Assembly: GCF_000513135.1 (NCBI RefSeq)
Contig: NZ_BAUV01000009.1
Location: 1 to 64,000, forward strand
From: Halalkalibacter akibai JCM 9157
Lineage (GTDB): Bacteria; Bacillota; Bacilli; Bacillales; Bacillaceae_D
Length of the DNA: 64,000 nt
Reading direction: 5' to 3'
Under the pieces are notes generated by a model. The model was not told where the DNA came from and ran no database searches. It saw nothing but the letters and a program-made list of their open reading frames with translations. Both the position numbers and the translations under genes were made by a program. Shown piece after piece: positions 9,278-18,264 of the stretch (its first letter is position 1; the number at the start of each line of letters is the position of its first letter).

Positions 9278-9949
9278 TTGATTACGATTGGTTCCACCAT
9301 CTTTTTAGAACTACAAGAGATGAAAGAATTTGAGAAGAAAACAGTTCGGTTTCGCTGTAGATTAGTTGATCGAGCGGATTCGATTTATGTTGTAGATTAT
9401 CCTATAAATGAAGAAACGAGTAAACCAAGTTTCTTCTTTGATGGCACTGAGTTTAGAGCGTGGTTTGTCGCAAGTGACGATGCTGTATATGCCTTTGACA
9501 CGGAAATCATCGGGAGAAGAAAAGGCAATATTCCTGTTTTGTTGTTAAAGGACCCAGGCAAAGATAAATATATCCGAATACAGCGTAGGAACTACGTTCG
9601 TGTTGAGACGACTGCTGATGTTGCCGTACACCCAATTAATAAGGAATTTCCACCTTTTACAACGGTAACAATTGATATTAGTGGTGGTGGCTGTGCTATT
9701 TTAATTCCTGCGGATACATATTTACCAGAATCTGGAGAATTAAACTTATGGTTAGTGTTACACATGCAATCAGGTGATATTGTTTACGTTAAAGCTTATT
9801 GTAAGATTGTTAGAGTATTTAAACCGCGTCCGGATGCTAGGTTAAGAGCCTCTTTGCAGTTTCTAGATGTAGATGAACGAGATCAACAAAAGATTATTCG
9901 TTATTGTTTCGAGAGACAATTAGCCGTTCGTAGGAAGAGCGAACTGTAA
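9278..9949 (+). CDS. motI: Cyclic-di-GMP-binding PilZ protein, flagellar brake (YpfA/MotI)
   Basis: Two-domain YcgR-like protein. An N-terminal YcgR domain (1-95) is followed by a PilZ domain (about 98-215). The PilZ c-di-GMP signature is present: R-x-x-x-R in RRNYVR and D-x-S-x-x-G in DISGGG. B. subtilis YpfA/MotI binds c-di-GMP and disengages the flagellar stator MotA, so the same role is inferred. The open frame begins at 9236, but GGAAGGAG at 9262-9269 sets the TTG at 9278 as start, giving MITIGSTIFLEL and 223 residues, close to the 217 of B. subtilis. Its position between ypeB and cmk is conserved. Confidence 0.86.
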   Translation: MITIGSTIFLELQEMKEFEKKTVRFRCRLVDRADSIYVVDYPINEETSKPSFFFDGTEFRAWFVASDDAVYAFDTEIIGRRKGNIPVLLLKDPGKDKYIRIQRRNYVRVETTADVAVHPINKEFPPFTTVTIDISGGGCAILIPADTYLPESGELNLWLVLHMQSGDIVYVKAYCKIVRVFKPRPDARLRASLQFLDVDERDQQKIIRYCFERQLAVRRKSEL

Positions 9950-10071
9950 ATTCGGAAATATCTGATTTATTTACAACCTTTCGTTAGACCAAGCACTTAT
10001 AGTATGATAAGATGATGAAGAGAATAATTGGAAACACTTTCAATTATTTGGATTGTTATGAGGTGTATAGA

Positions 10072-10746
10072 ATGAACAAACAGATGAATATCGCTATTGA
10101 TGGCCCTGCAGGAGCTGGAAAAAGTACAGTTGCTAAATTAGTGGCTGAACAATTATCTTTTCTGTATATTGATACAGGAGCTATGTATCGTGCATTAACT
10201 TATGCTGCACTTAAAGAAGGTGTAGAGCTTACTAATGGACAAGCACTTAATCATTTATTAAATGGCTTAACCATTACATTACAGCATGAAAAAAGTGGAG
10301 TGAGTGTACTACTTAATGATGAAGATGTGACAGAGGTAATTCGTAACAAGGACGTTACAGCTAATGTATCTCTAGTATCAAGTCATGAGTCAGTTCGACT
10401 TGAAATGGTCGAAAGACAAAGGACATTAGCTGATAAAGGTCATGCTGTTTTAGATGGTAGAGACATTGGTACATTTGTATTACCAGATGCTAAATTAAAA
10501 GTGTTTTTAACTGCTTCTGTAGAAGAGCGAGCTAGACGCAGGTACGAAGAACACCAAGCAAAAGGAATCGTGTCTGATCTAGAGCAATTAAAAAACGATA
10601 TAGCAAAACGGGATGAATTAGATTCTACGAGAGAGTTTGCTCCTCTTAAACAAGCTGCAGATGCAATTGTTATAGATACGACAACTCTTTCTATACCAGA
10701 AGTCGCTGACTCAATTATTGAATTAGCAAAGGAGAGAGCGATCTAA
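10072..10746 (+). CDS. cmk: Cytidylate kinase
   Basis: Phosphorylates CMP and dCMP with ATP in pyrimidine salvage and recycling. The 224-residue protein has the P-loop GPAGAGKST near residue 11, DTGAMYRA, the NMP-binding LDGRDIGT and the lid RARRRYEE, all typical of bacterial Cmk. In-frame codons extend to 10012, but TGAGGTG at 10059-10065 selects the ATG at 10072, which matches family N-termini. It overlaps the next gene by one base (taATG), so cmk and the acyltransferase are translationally linked. Confidence 0.95.
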   Translation: MNKQMNIAIDGPAGAGKSTVAKLVAEQLSFLYIDTGAMYRALTYAALKEGVELTNGQALNHLLNGLTITLQHEKSGVSVLLNDEDVTEVIRNKDVTANVSLVSSHESVRLEMVERQRTLADKGHAVLDGRDIGTFVLPDAKLKVFLTASVEERARRRYEEHQAKGIVSDLEQLKNDIAKRDELDSTREFAPLKQAADAIVIDTTTLSIPEVADSIIELAKERAI

Positions 10747-11333
10747 TGGGTATTTACCAATTCGGGCAGCTTGCGAGCCGTATCGTTATTTCATCTTTAT
10801 ATAAAGTGGAAATTATAGGTAAAGAGAATATTCCTAAAGATGGTGGAGCGATCCTTTGCTGTAATCATATTCATAATTTCGATCCTCCTTTACTAGGTGC
10901 ATATATAGAGCGTGAAGTAAACTACATGGCTAAACAGGAATTATTTGAGCAACCAATACTTAAACAATTATTACCTAAATTAGGAGCTTTTCCTGTTAAA
11001 CGTGGTATGAGTGATAAGCAAGCTCTAAGAACCGCTTTAAAGTTGTTAAAAGAAGGAAGAATGCTAGGTATTTTCCCTGAAGGCACTAGAAGCAAAAATG
11101 GAGAATTGCAAAAGGGCTTATCTGGAGCTGGTTTTTTTGCGCTTCGTACAGATGCAATTGTCATTCCTTGTGCCATTATTGGTCCATATAAACGATCAAA
11201 GCCTTTAAAATTAGTATACGGTTCACCGATAGACTTCTCTAAACTTAAAGAAGAGAAAGTTTCTGCAGAAGTAGCAACAGAAGTGATTATGGAAGAGATT
11301 AGATTGTTAATTGAGAAGCATACCACCAACTAA
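10746..11333 (+). CDS. plsC: 1-acyl-sn-glycerol-3-phosphate acyltransferase (PlsC family)
   Basis: Lysophosphatidate acyltransferase family, 195 residues. The catalytic H-x4-D motif is in CNHIHNFDPP (near residue 40) and the substrate-binding FPEGTRS is near residue 120. It probably acylates the sn-2 position of lysophosphatidic acid at the membrane. PlsY and GpsA, also in this window, supply the earlier steps of phosphatidate synthesis. A gene of this family follows cmk in many Bacillales. The family assignment is certain; the exact acyl acceptor is inferred. Confidence 0.87.
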   Translation: MGIYQFGQLASRIVISSLYKVEIIGKENIPKDGGAILCCNHIHNFDPPLLGAYIEREVNYMAKQELFEQPILKQLLPKLGAFPVKRGMSDKQALRTALKLLKEGRMLGIFPEGTRSKNGELQKGLSGAGFFALRTDAIVIPCAIIGPYKRSKPLKLVYGSPIDFSKLKEEKVSAEVATEVIMEEIRLLIEKHTTN

Positions 11334-11426
11334 GTTATTCAATTTTTCTTTCGCTATCTGTGAAAGATCAATTAAAATAATAGAAAGTTTGCCCCGATAA
11401 AAGCGGGATTGAAGGAGGAAAAGTCA

Positions 11427-12590
11427 ATGGTCGAAGAAATGAACAATGAAGTAACAAAAATGAGAACGTTCGCTGTTGGGGAAATTGTAACAGGGAAAGT
11501 GACGAAAGTAGAAGATAAACAAGCGTTTGTCGACGTTGGATTCAAGGTTGACGGGATTGTACCTATTAGTGAATTAGCAAGTTTGCATGTAGAAAAAGTA
11601 AGTGATGTTCTTTCAGTTGACGATGAGCTAGAACTTAAAGTCCTGAAGGTAGAGGACGACGAGCTCATCCTTTCTAAGCGCGCAGTACAAGCAGAGAAAG
11701 CATGGGACGAACTTCAACAAGCATATGAATCTGGCAACATTCTAGAGGTTGAAGTAGCTGATGTAGTAAAAGGTGGTTTAGTTGTAGACTTAGGTGTAAG
11801 AGGGTTTATACCTGCTTCATTAGTTGAGCGTCATTTTGTTGAAGATTTTTCTGATTATAAAGGGAAAACACTTCGCTTAAAAGTAGCTGAAATTGACCAA
11901 GAAAACAATAAATTAATTCTTTCTCAAAGAGCGGTTCTTGATCAAGAGTTAGAAGAAAAGAAGCGTTCAGTGTTACAAACGTTGAAAGCTGGAGACGTCG
12001 TTGAGGGAAGGGTTCAACGCTTAACAGATTTTGGCGCATTTATTGACGTGGGTGGCGTTGATGGCCTAGTACATATTTCGCAACTTGCACATCATAGAGT
12101 TGATAAGCCATCAGATGTAGTTAATGAAGGCGATCAAGTTAGAGTAAAAGTTTTGTCTGTTGATCAAGATAGTGAGCGTGTATCTCTATCTATTAAAGAT
12201 ACACAGCCAGGACCATGGGAAAGTTTCTCAGGATCCATATCGGTAGGTGATGTACTAGAAGGAACTGTTCGAAGATTAGTTTCTTTTGGGGCATTCATTG
12301 AGTTAGCGCCAGGTGTTGAAGGATTGGTTCATATTTCTCAAATTGCAAATCGACACATTGGAACTCCTTCTGAAGTTTTATCCGAGGGTGAAAAGGTTCA
12401 AGTGAAAGTACTTGATGTTAGCATTGGAGATAAACGTATTTCTTTAAGTATCCGTGAGTTACTCGAAAAAGAAGATACTTCCGATGAAGATTTTCAAAAT
12501 TACGAGGCATCCAAAAAAGATGAGCCAAGTGGATTTTCACTAGGGGATATGATTGGTGATCAGCTTAAAAATATCAAAACAAACGAATAA
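11427..12590 (+). CDS. rpsA: Ribosomal protein S1 homologue (YpfD)
   Basis: 387 residues with four S1 RNA-binding domains, each recognisable from repeats such as GDVVEGRVQRLTDFGAFIDV and GLVHISQL (domains at about 14-85, 100-170, 188-257 and 273-342). In Bacillus the protein is shorter than the six-domain S1 of E. coli, and its place on the ribosome is less certain. The start is the ATG 8 bases after AAGGAGG (11412-11418); an in-frame TTG at 11409 lies upstream of that ribosome site. Its position after cmk is conserved in Bacillus. Confidence 0.92.
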   Translation: MVEEMNNEVTKMRTFAVGEIVTGKVTKVEDKQAFVDVGFKVDGIVPISELASLHVEKVSDVLSVDDELELKVLKVEDDELILSKRAVQAEKAWDELQQAYESGNILEVEVADVVKGGLVVDLGVRGFIPASLVERHFVEDFSDYKGKTLRLKVAEIDQENNKLILSQRAVLDQELEEKKRSVLQTLKAGDVVEGRVQRLTDFGAFIDVGGVDGLVHISQLAHHRVDKPSDVVNEGDQVRVKVLSVDQDSERVSLSIKDTQPGPWESFSGSISVGDVLEGTVRRLVSFGAFIELAPGVEGLVHISQIANRHIGTPSEVLSEGEKVQVKVLDVSIGDKRISLSIRELLEKEDTSDEDFQNYEASKKDEPSGFSLGDMIGDQLKNIKTNE

Positions 12591-12601
12591 GGTGATGAGG
12601 C

Positions 12602-13651
12602 TTGAGTAGGACAGCTCGGAAGTTAGACCACATTAATCATGCATTATTAACCGGGCAAGCAAATACACATGGTTTTGAGGATGTTATGTTTATTCATAAT
12701 AGTATTCCCGAAACAAACTATGACGAAATTAGTCTCACATCGAAAATCGGCGGACTTTCATTAAGTTCGCCGATTTTTATCAATGCCATGACAGGTGGCG
12801 GTGGAGAACAGACGAAAAAATTAAATCAACAGCTTGCTGAGGTTGCTGCAGAAACAAAAGTGGGAATGGCGGTAGGATCCCAAATGGCTGCCATAAAAGA
12901 ATCAGAACAACGCGAAAGTTATGAGATTGTTAGGAAATCACATCCGGATGGCATCATTTTTGCTAATTTAGGGAGTGAGGCAACGTTAGATCAGGCGAAA
13001 ATGGCTGTTGACATGATTGAAGCTAATGCATTTCAATTACATTTGAATGTAATTCAAGAGTTAGTGATGCCAGAAGGAGACCGGAACTTCACAGATACAT
13101 ATAAAAGAATTGAAAAATTGGTACAAGGATTAGAAGTGCCAGTCATCGTGAAGGAAGTAGGCTATGGCATGAACAATCAAATAATACAGCGATTAGCTTC
13201 TATAGGTGTCCGAGTAGTAGATATAGGTGGATTTGGTGGGACCAATTTTTCTAAAATCGAGAATGAGCGGCGTCAACAAAAATTGAATTATTTCAATAAT
13301 TGGGGTATTACAACGACAGCTTCTTTACTAGAGGGATCTGTCGTTGATGCAGAGATTGAAATACTTGCTTCCGGGGGATTACAATCTGCAATGGATCTCG
13401 CCAAATCTTTAGCGTTAGGTGCAGTAGCTGGAGGCTTTGCTGGGAGATTCTTAAAAGTACTTGTAGAAGAAGGTCAAGAAAAACTGATTGAGGATATAAA
13501 TCAAATAATAAATGATTTGAAGATGTTAATGACGGCACTAGGGGCTTCTTCTCCAAAAGAATTAACGAATGTGCCACTTATTGTTTTAGGGGATACGTTT
13601 CATTGGGCCACCCAAAGAGGCATTGATTGTACTAGGCTGAGTCTACGTTAA
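12602..13651 (+). CDS. fni: Type 2 isopentenyl-diphosphate isomerase
   Basis: FMN- and NADPH-dependent enzyme interconverting isopentenyl and dimethylallyl diphosphate, the building blocks for the heptaprenyl side chain made by HepS/HepT in this window. The 349-residue sequence follows B. subtilis Fni closely: INAMTGGGGE, VGSQMAA, FANLGSEAT, HLNVIQE, VIVKEVGYGM, DIGGFGGTNF and the C-terminal HWATQRG. The start is TTG, preceded by GGTGATGAGG, 11 bases after rpsA. A strong bidirectional terminator follows. Confidence 0.94.
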   Translation: MSRTARKLDHINHALLTGQANTHGFEDVMFIHNSIPETNYDEISLTSKIGGLSLSSPIFINAMTGGGGEQTKKLNQQLAEVAAETKVGMAVGSQMAAIKESEQRESYEIVRKSHPDGIIFANLGSEATLDQAKMAVDMIEANAFQLHLNVIQELVMPEGDRNFTDTYKRIEKLVQGLEVPVIVKEVGYGMNNQIIQRLASIGVRVVDIGGFGGTNFSKIENERRQQKLNYFNNWGITTTASLLEGSVVDAEIEILASGGLQSAMDLAKSLALGAVAGGFAGRFLKVLVEEGQEKLIEDINQIINDLKMLMTALGASSPKELTNVPLIVLGDTFHWATQRGIDCTRLSLR

Positions 13652-13658
13652 GTTAAAG

Positions 13659-13703
13659 GAAGGAGATTGATTTTGTTTGCAAAATCAATCTCCTTTCTTT
13701 TTT
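13659..13703. terminator. Bidirectional terminator between fni and ypzI
   Basis: AAGGAGATTGATTTT pairs perfectly with AAAATCAATCTCCTT around the loop GTTTGC, with T-rich sequence on the + side. It separates the convergent fni and ypzI. Confidence 0.9.
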
Positions 13704-13836
13704 AACCGCGTTGCTGTTGTCTTGCTTCTTTAGGACTTTGTAGTTTTGCTGAACCAGCGTACTCTAAGCTTTGGTCGCGGTCAGATTCAACTCGACCAGA
13801 TTTCCTTAGTTTACTCTCTTGACGATCTTTCCCCAT
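13702..13836 (-). CDS. ypzI: YpzI-like small protein
   Basis: A 44-residue frame on the minus strand, too short for the usual open-frame cut-off. It starts MGKDRQESKLRKSGRVESDR and ends in a Gln/Arg-rich tail. AGGAGGGAAT lies correctly before its ATG, and a minus-strand promoter is present (TTGGCA at 13881-13886, 16 bases, TATAAA at 13859-13864). A small hydrophilic gene called ypzI sits here in B. subtilis. The highly charged sequence suggests a small cytoplasmic or spore protein; its function is unknown. Confidence 0.82.
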   Translation of the reverse strand: MGKDRQESKLRKSGRVESDRDQSLEYAGSAKLQSPKEARQQQRG

Positions 13837-13858
13837 CGCAATTCCCTCCTTCTGCTCA

Positions 13859-13886
13859 TTTATAGGGCTCTTCTTTACTGTGCCAA
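13859..13886 (-). promoter_or_regulatory. Sigma-A-like promoter of ypzI
   Basis: On the minus strand TTGGCA and TATAAA are separated by 16 bases, about 23 bases upstream of the ypzI ATG. Confidence 0.5.
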
Positions 13887-13963
13887 GAAAGCATGATTCT
13901 TATGTAATAGATGGTTAGAACACCGTTAGTTAGTCGATACTATGACTAAAAGGAGGTGATAGT

Positions 13964-14578
13964 GTGGATGGGATTTACGTATATTGGTTTGGCTGGCTGT
14001 TTTGGGTCGTCGTTAGTTTTTTTTGGCCAAAAACAAAGAAGCGTCTAGGAATAGCTGCGTTACTACTAGTATTATTAATTATGTTGCCTTTCGATATATC
14101 AATTGGGCATGTTAGCATTCATTTTGCATTCATTTGTTTTTCTATTTATCTTTTTTCTTATCTAAAGTCAAATAAGAAAAGACAACTATTTCTTTATTTT
14201 ATTGTCACAATAACGATAGCTGCAGCTTACGGTGGGTTCCAACTTCTCTTAGTTTTTGATCCGGTTATTGAATACGTAGATAGTAGGTGGATGAGTGCTA
14301 GTTTTGTTGCTTTAATTGCTTTTTTATTAGCACACGTATTAAAGGATCGTATAATCGTTACTTTAATTGGTCTAGTCCAAGGAGAATTATTGACTGGATT
14401 AACTTTTCAACAATATTTATATATGGATAGAGCAATTGGAAGTCTTTATTTTTTTGATGTGATCTCAATTGTAGGAATAATCTTCACAACCTTTTGGGTT
14501 ATTCAACGGGTATCATCATGGATTGCTAATCTTGTAGTTCCAGATCAGAAACATGGAGCCTTAAAGAAAAGTTCGTGA
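13964..14578 (+). CDS. yphA: Membrane protein YphA (SeaA family)
   Basis: 204-residue integral membrane protein with about six hydrophobic segments, starting YVYWFGWLFWVVVSFFW and otherwise without charged domains. It occupies the position of B. subtilis yphA, reported as a sporulation gene (seaA), between ypzI and der. The GTG start is 4 bases after a full AGGAGGTGAT ribosome site at 13951-13960. No enzymatic motif is visible, and its molecular function is unknown. Confidence 0.75.
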   Translation: MDGIYVYWFGWLFWVVVSFFWPKTKKRLGIAALLLVLLIMLPFDISIGHVSIHFAFICFSIYLFSYLKSNKKRQLFLYFIVTITIAAAYGGFQLLLVFDPVIEYVDSRWMSASFVALIAFLLAHVLKDRIIVTLIGLVQGELLTGLTFQQYLYMDRAIGSLYFFDVISIVGIIFTTFWVIQRVSSWIANLVVPDQKHGALKKSS

Positions 14579-14694
14579 ATGAAAGTACGAACAAACCGAG
14601 AAAATATCGACAAAGGGGTTTAAATCAAGTAAGATAAAAAGGTTGTAATGAATTTGGATGATTTTACATATGAAAAAAGAAAGGTTGTGACGTT

Positions 14695-16008
14695 ATGACA
14701 AAGCCAGTTGTAGCAATAGTCGGACGTCCTAATGTAGGGAAGTCAACGATTTTTAATCGAATAGTAGGAGAACGCGTAGCAATTGTCGAAGATATGCCTG
14801 GAGTAACACGTGATCGTATTTATAGTAAAGGTGAATGGTTAAACCGAGAGTTCAATTTAATTGATACGGGTGGTATTGAACTTGGAGATGAACCATTATT
14901 AATTCAAATGCGTGCACAGGCCGAACTTGCTATTAAAGAAGCTGATGTTATTATCTTTATTGTAAATGGTCGTGAAGGCATTACAAGTGCTGATCAGGAA
15001 GTGGCTAAAATTTTGTTTCGTTCTGATAAACCAGTTGTCTTAGGTGTAAACAAAATTGATAATCCAGAGATGCAGGAAGAGCTTTATGAATTTTATTCAC
15101 TAGGTATGGATACACCATTTCCTATTTCAGGCTCACATGGGTTAGGTTTAGGAGATTTATTGGATGATGTTATTAAACATTTTCCAGATCAAGAAGAAGA
15201 TCCTTATGATGAAGATACTATTCGTATCTCACTCATTGGACGACCTAATGTCGGTAAATCTTCAATTGTCAATGCGATGCTTGGGGAAGAGAGAGTAATT
15301 GTTAGTAACATTCCTGGTACGACAAGAGATGCAATTGATACACCATTCACAAGAGACGAACAAGATTATGTTTTGATTGATACAGCTGGTATGAGGAAAC
15401 GCGGGAAGGTATACGAAGCCACAGAAAAATACAGTGTGCTAAGATCGCTTAAAGCCATTGAGCGCTCGAACGTAGTCTTAGTTGTAATAAACGCAGAAGA
15501 AGGTTTAATTGAACAAGATAAAAAAATCGCGGGTTACGCACACGAAGCGGGACGAGCAGTCATTATAGTGGTAAATAAGTGGGATGCTGTAGAGAAAGAC
15601 GATAAGACAATGAAGAATTTTGAAACAAAACTAAGAGAAGAGCTTTTATTTTTAACGTATGCTCCTATCCTATTTGTTTCAGCTAAAACAAAGCAACGTC
15701 TAAATCAAGTGCTTCCAATGGTACAAAAGGTTTCAGAAAATCACCATCTGCGTGTGCCTACAAATGTATTAAACGATATGATTATGGATGCGGTTGCCAT
15801 GAATCCTACTCCTACAGATAAAGGCAAGCGTCTGAAAATCAATTATGTAACTCAAGTAGCAGTTGAACCACCGACTTTTGTTTTCTTTGTTAATGAACCA
15901 GAGTTAATGCACTTTTCATATGAACGTTTTTTAGAAAATCGACTACGTGCTACATTTGAATTTGAAGGAACACCAATCAAAATCTTTGCTAGAAAGAAAA
16001 ATGTATAA
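14695..16008 (+). CDS. der: Ribosome-associated GTPase Der (EngA)
   Basis: Essential GTPase for maturation of the 50S subunit. The 437-residue chain has two tandem G domains, each with a P-loop (GRPNVGKST near 9 and GRPNVGKSS near 180), switch motifs DTGGIE and DTAGMRKR and NKxD motifs (NKID, NKWD). A C-terminal KH-like domain follows, with [18 protein letters not shown]. Length and order match B. subtilis YphC/EngA (436 residues). plsY follows after 14 bases. Confidence 0.96.
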   Translation: MTKPVVAIVGRPNVGKSTIFNRIVGERVAIVEDMPGVTRDRIYSKGEWLNREFNLIDTGGIELGDEPLLIQMRAQAELAIKEADVIIFIVNGREGITSADQEVAKILFRSDKPVVLGVNKIDNPEMQEELYEFYSLGMDTPFPISGSHGLGLGDLLDDVIKHFPDQEEDPYDEDTIRISLIGRPNVGKSSIVNAMLGEERVIVSNIPGTTRDAIDTPFTRDEQDYVLIDTAGMRKRGKVYEATEKYSVLRSLKAIERSNVVLVVINAEEGLIEQDKKIAGYAHEAGRAVIIVVNKWDAVEKDDKTMKNFETKLREELLFLTYAPILFVSAKTKQRLNQVLPMVQKVSENHHLRVPTNVLNDMIMDAVAMNPTPTDKGKRLKINYVTQVAVEPPTFVFFVNEPELMHFSYERFLENRLRATFEFEGTPIKIFARKKNV

Positions 16009-16022
16009 AGGGAGAGAGTGAA

Positions 16023-16655
16023 ATGGGGGAAGGCTTAATGATCATTGCACTCATTTGTACGATATTATTTGGCTACTTGTTAGGTTCACTAAGCTTTAGT
16101 TATATTATTGCAAAGAAAATTAAGAAGGTTGATATTAGAAAACATGGCAGTGGAAATGCTGGAGCAACGAATACACTTCGCGTACTTGGAATTGGACCAG
16201 CAATATCGGTTTTATTGTTAGACGTTCTTAAAGGGGTAATAGCCGTATTGGTAGCTGCTTGGATTGCGCCTGATCAATCTGGTTTATTCCCAGCTTTAGC
16301 TGGTCTTGCTGCGATCCTTGGTCATAATTGGCCTATCTATTATGGATTTCGCGGGGGTAAAGGAGTTGCCACAACAATAGGAGTATTAGCGACCCTTGTT
16401 TTCTTTCCTGCACTATGGGCTGGAGTCATTGCGATACTAAGCATTATCGCTACTAAATATGTTTCATTGGGTTCACTACTTTTTGCTATGCTTACGCCTG
16501 TACTTGCATTTTTCCTTCATGGCTTTTATGACTATCCGATTATGTATATTTATTTGGCAGGTGTTGTTGCTCTTCTTTCTGTTTGGAGGCATAGAACTAA
16601 TATAAGTCGCTTACTAACTGGAACTGAAAGCAAAATTGGCAAAAGTAATCGTTAG
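16023..16655 (+). CDS. plsY: Glycerol-3-phosphate acyltransferase PlsY
   Basis: Membrane acyltransferase that moves the acyl group from acyl-phosphate to glycerol-3-phosphate, the first acylation step of phospholipid synthesis. The 210-residue, multi-pass protein has the three conserved PlsY loops: GSGNAGATNTLR (near 40), GHNWPIYYGFRGGKGVAT (near 100-117) and GxxSVWRHRTNI near 190. An alternative ATG lies 15 bases downstream (16038). The next gene, gpsA, makes its substrate glycerol-3-phosphate, so the pair forms a phospholipid unit. In B. subtilis plsY lies elsewhere. Confidence 0.93.
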   Translation: MGEGLMIIALICTILFGYLLGSLSFSYIIAKKIKKVDIRKHGSGNAGATNTLRVLGIGPAISVLLLDVLKGVIAVLVAAWIAPDQSGLFPALAGLAAILGHNWPIYYGFRGGKGVATTIGVLATLVFFPALWAGVIAILSIIATKYVSLGSLLFAMLTPVLAFFLHGFYDYPIMYIYLAGVVALLSVWRHRTNISRLLTGTESKIGKSNR

Positions 16656-16674
16656 GGAGTAAGGAGTGAAAGAA

Positions 16675-17727
16675 ATGAAAAAAATTGCTGTTGTTGGCGC
16701 TGGTAGTTGGGGAACTGCCTTAGCGATGGTTTTAGCTGATAATGAGCATGAAGTACAACTTTGGGCTAGAAGGTCTGAACAAGTGGTTGAAATCAACGAA
16801 AAACACTCTAATTCAAAGTATTTACCTGGTATAACATTGCCGAAAAATATCATTGCATTTAATGATTTAAACTTAGCTCTAAAAAATGTAGATACAATTG
16901 TTTTGGTCGTACCGACTAAGGCAATTAGAGAAATGGTTCAGGAAATGATACATGTACTTACATCACCAGTTACGATCATTCATGCAAGCAAAGGGATTGA
17001 ACCAGGAACACATAAAAGGGTTTCGGAAATGATAGAAGAAGAATTTCAGCATTCGGACCTATTGCAAGATGTTGTAGTCCTTTCTGGTCCAAGTCATGCC
17101 GAAGAAGTAAGTTTAAGGCAGCCTACAACGGTAACAGTTTCATCAAAACGACATGAGGCGTCTGAGCGAGCTCAAGATTTATTCATTAATAACCATTTTC
17201 GTGTTTATACAAATTCGGATTTAGTAGGGGTAGAAATTGGGGGAGCCTTAAAGAACAGTATAGCTCTAGTTTGTGGTTTAACAAATGGACTTGGTCTTGG
17301 AGACAATACCAAAGCGGCCATTATGACGCGTGGATTAGCTGAAATTGCGAGAATGGGTATTAAATTAGGGGCCAATCCACTTACTTTTGCAGGTCTTTCC
17401 GGTCTAGGTGACTTAATTGTTACGTGTACGAGTATTCATTCTAGAAATTATCGTGCAGGTAAAATGATTGGAGAAGGTAAATCATTAGATCAAGTACTTG
17501 AATCTATGGGCATGGTTGTAGAAGGAATTCGAACAACAAAAGCAGCCCATGAATTGGCTTTAAAGTGGCAAGTAGATATGCCGATTATAAGCTCCTTATA
17601 TGCTGTACTCTTTGAAGGGTTATCACCCAAAGAAGCTACAAAACAGTTAATGGGGAGAGGGAAAAAACATGAAGTTGAGCAATTGTCCCTTGATTTTTTT
17701 CATATGAATGATCCAGAAATGAAGTAG
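16675..17727 (+). CDS. gpsA: NAD(P)-dependent glycerol-3-phosphate dehydrogenase
   Basis: Reduces dihydroxyacetone phosphate to sn-glycerol-3-phosphate for phospholipid and teichoic acid synthesis. The N-terminal Rossmann motif GAGSWGTALA (near 8) binds NAD(P)H. The catalytic region has GGALKNSIALVCG and the conserved GLSGLGDLIVTCTS. 350 residues, compared with 345 in B. subtilis. AAGGAGTG at 16661-16668 selects the ATG at 16675; the frame begins 9 bases earlier. Its place between der/plsY and the yphE/yphF/spoIVA genes is conserved. Confidence 0.95.
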   Translation: MKKIAVVGAGSWGTALAMVLADNEHEVQLWARRSEQVVEINEKHSNSKYLPGITLPKNIIAFNDLNLALKNVDTIVLVVPTKAIREMVQEMIHVLTSPVTIIHASKGIEPGTHKRVSEMIEEEFQHSDLLQDVVVLSGPSHAEEVSLRQPTTVTVSSKRHEASERAQDLFINNHFRVYTNSDLVGVEIGGALKNSIALVCGLTNGLGLGDNTKAAIMTRGLAEIARMGIKLGANPLTFAGLSGLGDLIVTCTSIHSRNYRAGKMIGEGKSLDQVLESMGMVVEGIRTTKAAHELALKWQVDMPIISSLYAVLFEGLSPKEATKQLMGRGKKHEVEQLSLDFFHMNDPEMK

Positions 17728-17742
17728 TTTTTTGACTGTTGT

Positions 17743-17771
17743 GCACCTTCCTCAGCTATCTGCATATGATA
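17743..17771 (+). promoter_or_regulatory. Candidate sigma-K-type promoter of the spoVIF-like gene
   Basis: CATATGATA at 17763-17771 fits the sigma-K -10 pattern CATAnnnTA exactly, and CACC at 17744-17747 could be the short -35 element 15 bases upstream. The gene that follows belongs to a sporulation family, which supports but does not prove this reading. Confidence 0.42.
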
Positions 17772-17801
17772 TCCTGACATTACAATGAGGGAGGGCACAT
17801 C

Positions 17802-18068
17802 ATGTTCCAAAATAATGACTCATCTTTCATGGATCAAATTCAAAAGAAAACAAACGTAAAACCAGATGAATTATTTAAATTAGCTAACACGGTTAGTAAT
17901 ACAAATTTACAAGATGAGACAGCTGTTAGACAGCTAATCGCACAAGTTGCAAAACTTGCAAATAAACCTGTTTCAAAAGAAAAAGAAGATCAAATCGTAG
18001 AAGCCATCACAAAAAACAACATGCCAATGGATTTTGCTTCACTTTCAAAAATGTTCAACAAAAAATAA
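17802..18068 (+). CDS. Stage VI sporulation protein F family (YphE position)
   Basis: 88-residue hydrophilic protein with the SpoVIF-family pattern: an N-terminal DQIQKKTNVKPDELFKLA, then VRQLIAQVAKLANKPVSKEK and IVEAITKNNMP. Members of this family are made late in sporulation, and B. subtilis SpoVIF (YjcC) affects spore coat assembly under GerE. The position between gpsA and yphF corresponds to yphE of B. subtilis. GAGGGAGG lies 7-8 bases before the ATG. A candidate sigma-K promoter is upstream. The exact function of this paralogue is unknown. Confidence 0.72.
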   Translation: MFQNNDSSFMDQIQKKTNVKPDELFKLANTVSNTNLQDETAVRQLIAQVAKLANKPVSKEKEDQIVEAITKNNMPMDFASLSKMFNKK

Positions 18069-18171
18069 TTAGTGTTTTAGGCAAATACCACAAACACTTA
18101 ATTAACTAATGCATATACTTGTAAAGAACGAACATTATTATAGGGCTGTGTTTTAGACGAAGGGTTTCGTC

Positions 18172-18209
18172 AAGTTGGAGAAGTGTGCCCCCACTTCTCC
18201 AACTTTTTT
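18172..18209 (+). terminator. Rho-independent terminator downstream of the spoVIF-like gene
   Basis: AAGTTGGAGAAGTG and CACTTCTCCAACTT form a 14-bp perfect stem around TGCCCC, followed by T4-6. A smaller hairpin, GACGAA/TTCGTC, lies directly upstream (18157-18171). Confidence 0.85.
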
Positions 18210-18256
18210 AGTCTTATAAGTCAAAAGGTGCCCTTTACCTTTTGACTTATAAGACT
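18210..18256. repeat. Perfect 20-bp inverted repeat
   Basis: The 20-base arm that begins at 18210 (AGTCTTATAAGTCAAAAGGT) is repeated in exact reverse complement ending at 18256, with a 7-base loop GCCCTTT. It starts where the preceding terminator ends. No T run follows on either strand. It is probably a palindromic repeat or part of a decayed small mobile element. Confidence 0.75.
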
Positions 18257-18264
18257 AAGCAGTG

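Noticed and set aside
13640-13960. Minus-strand stretch as purely intergenic
   Set aside because: A 44-codon frame with promoter, ribosome site and conserved position supports ypzI.
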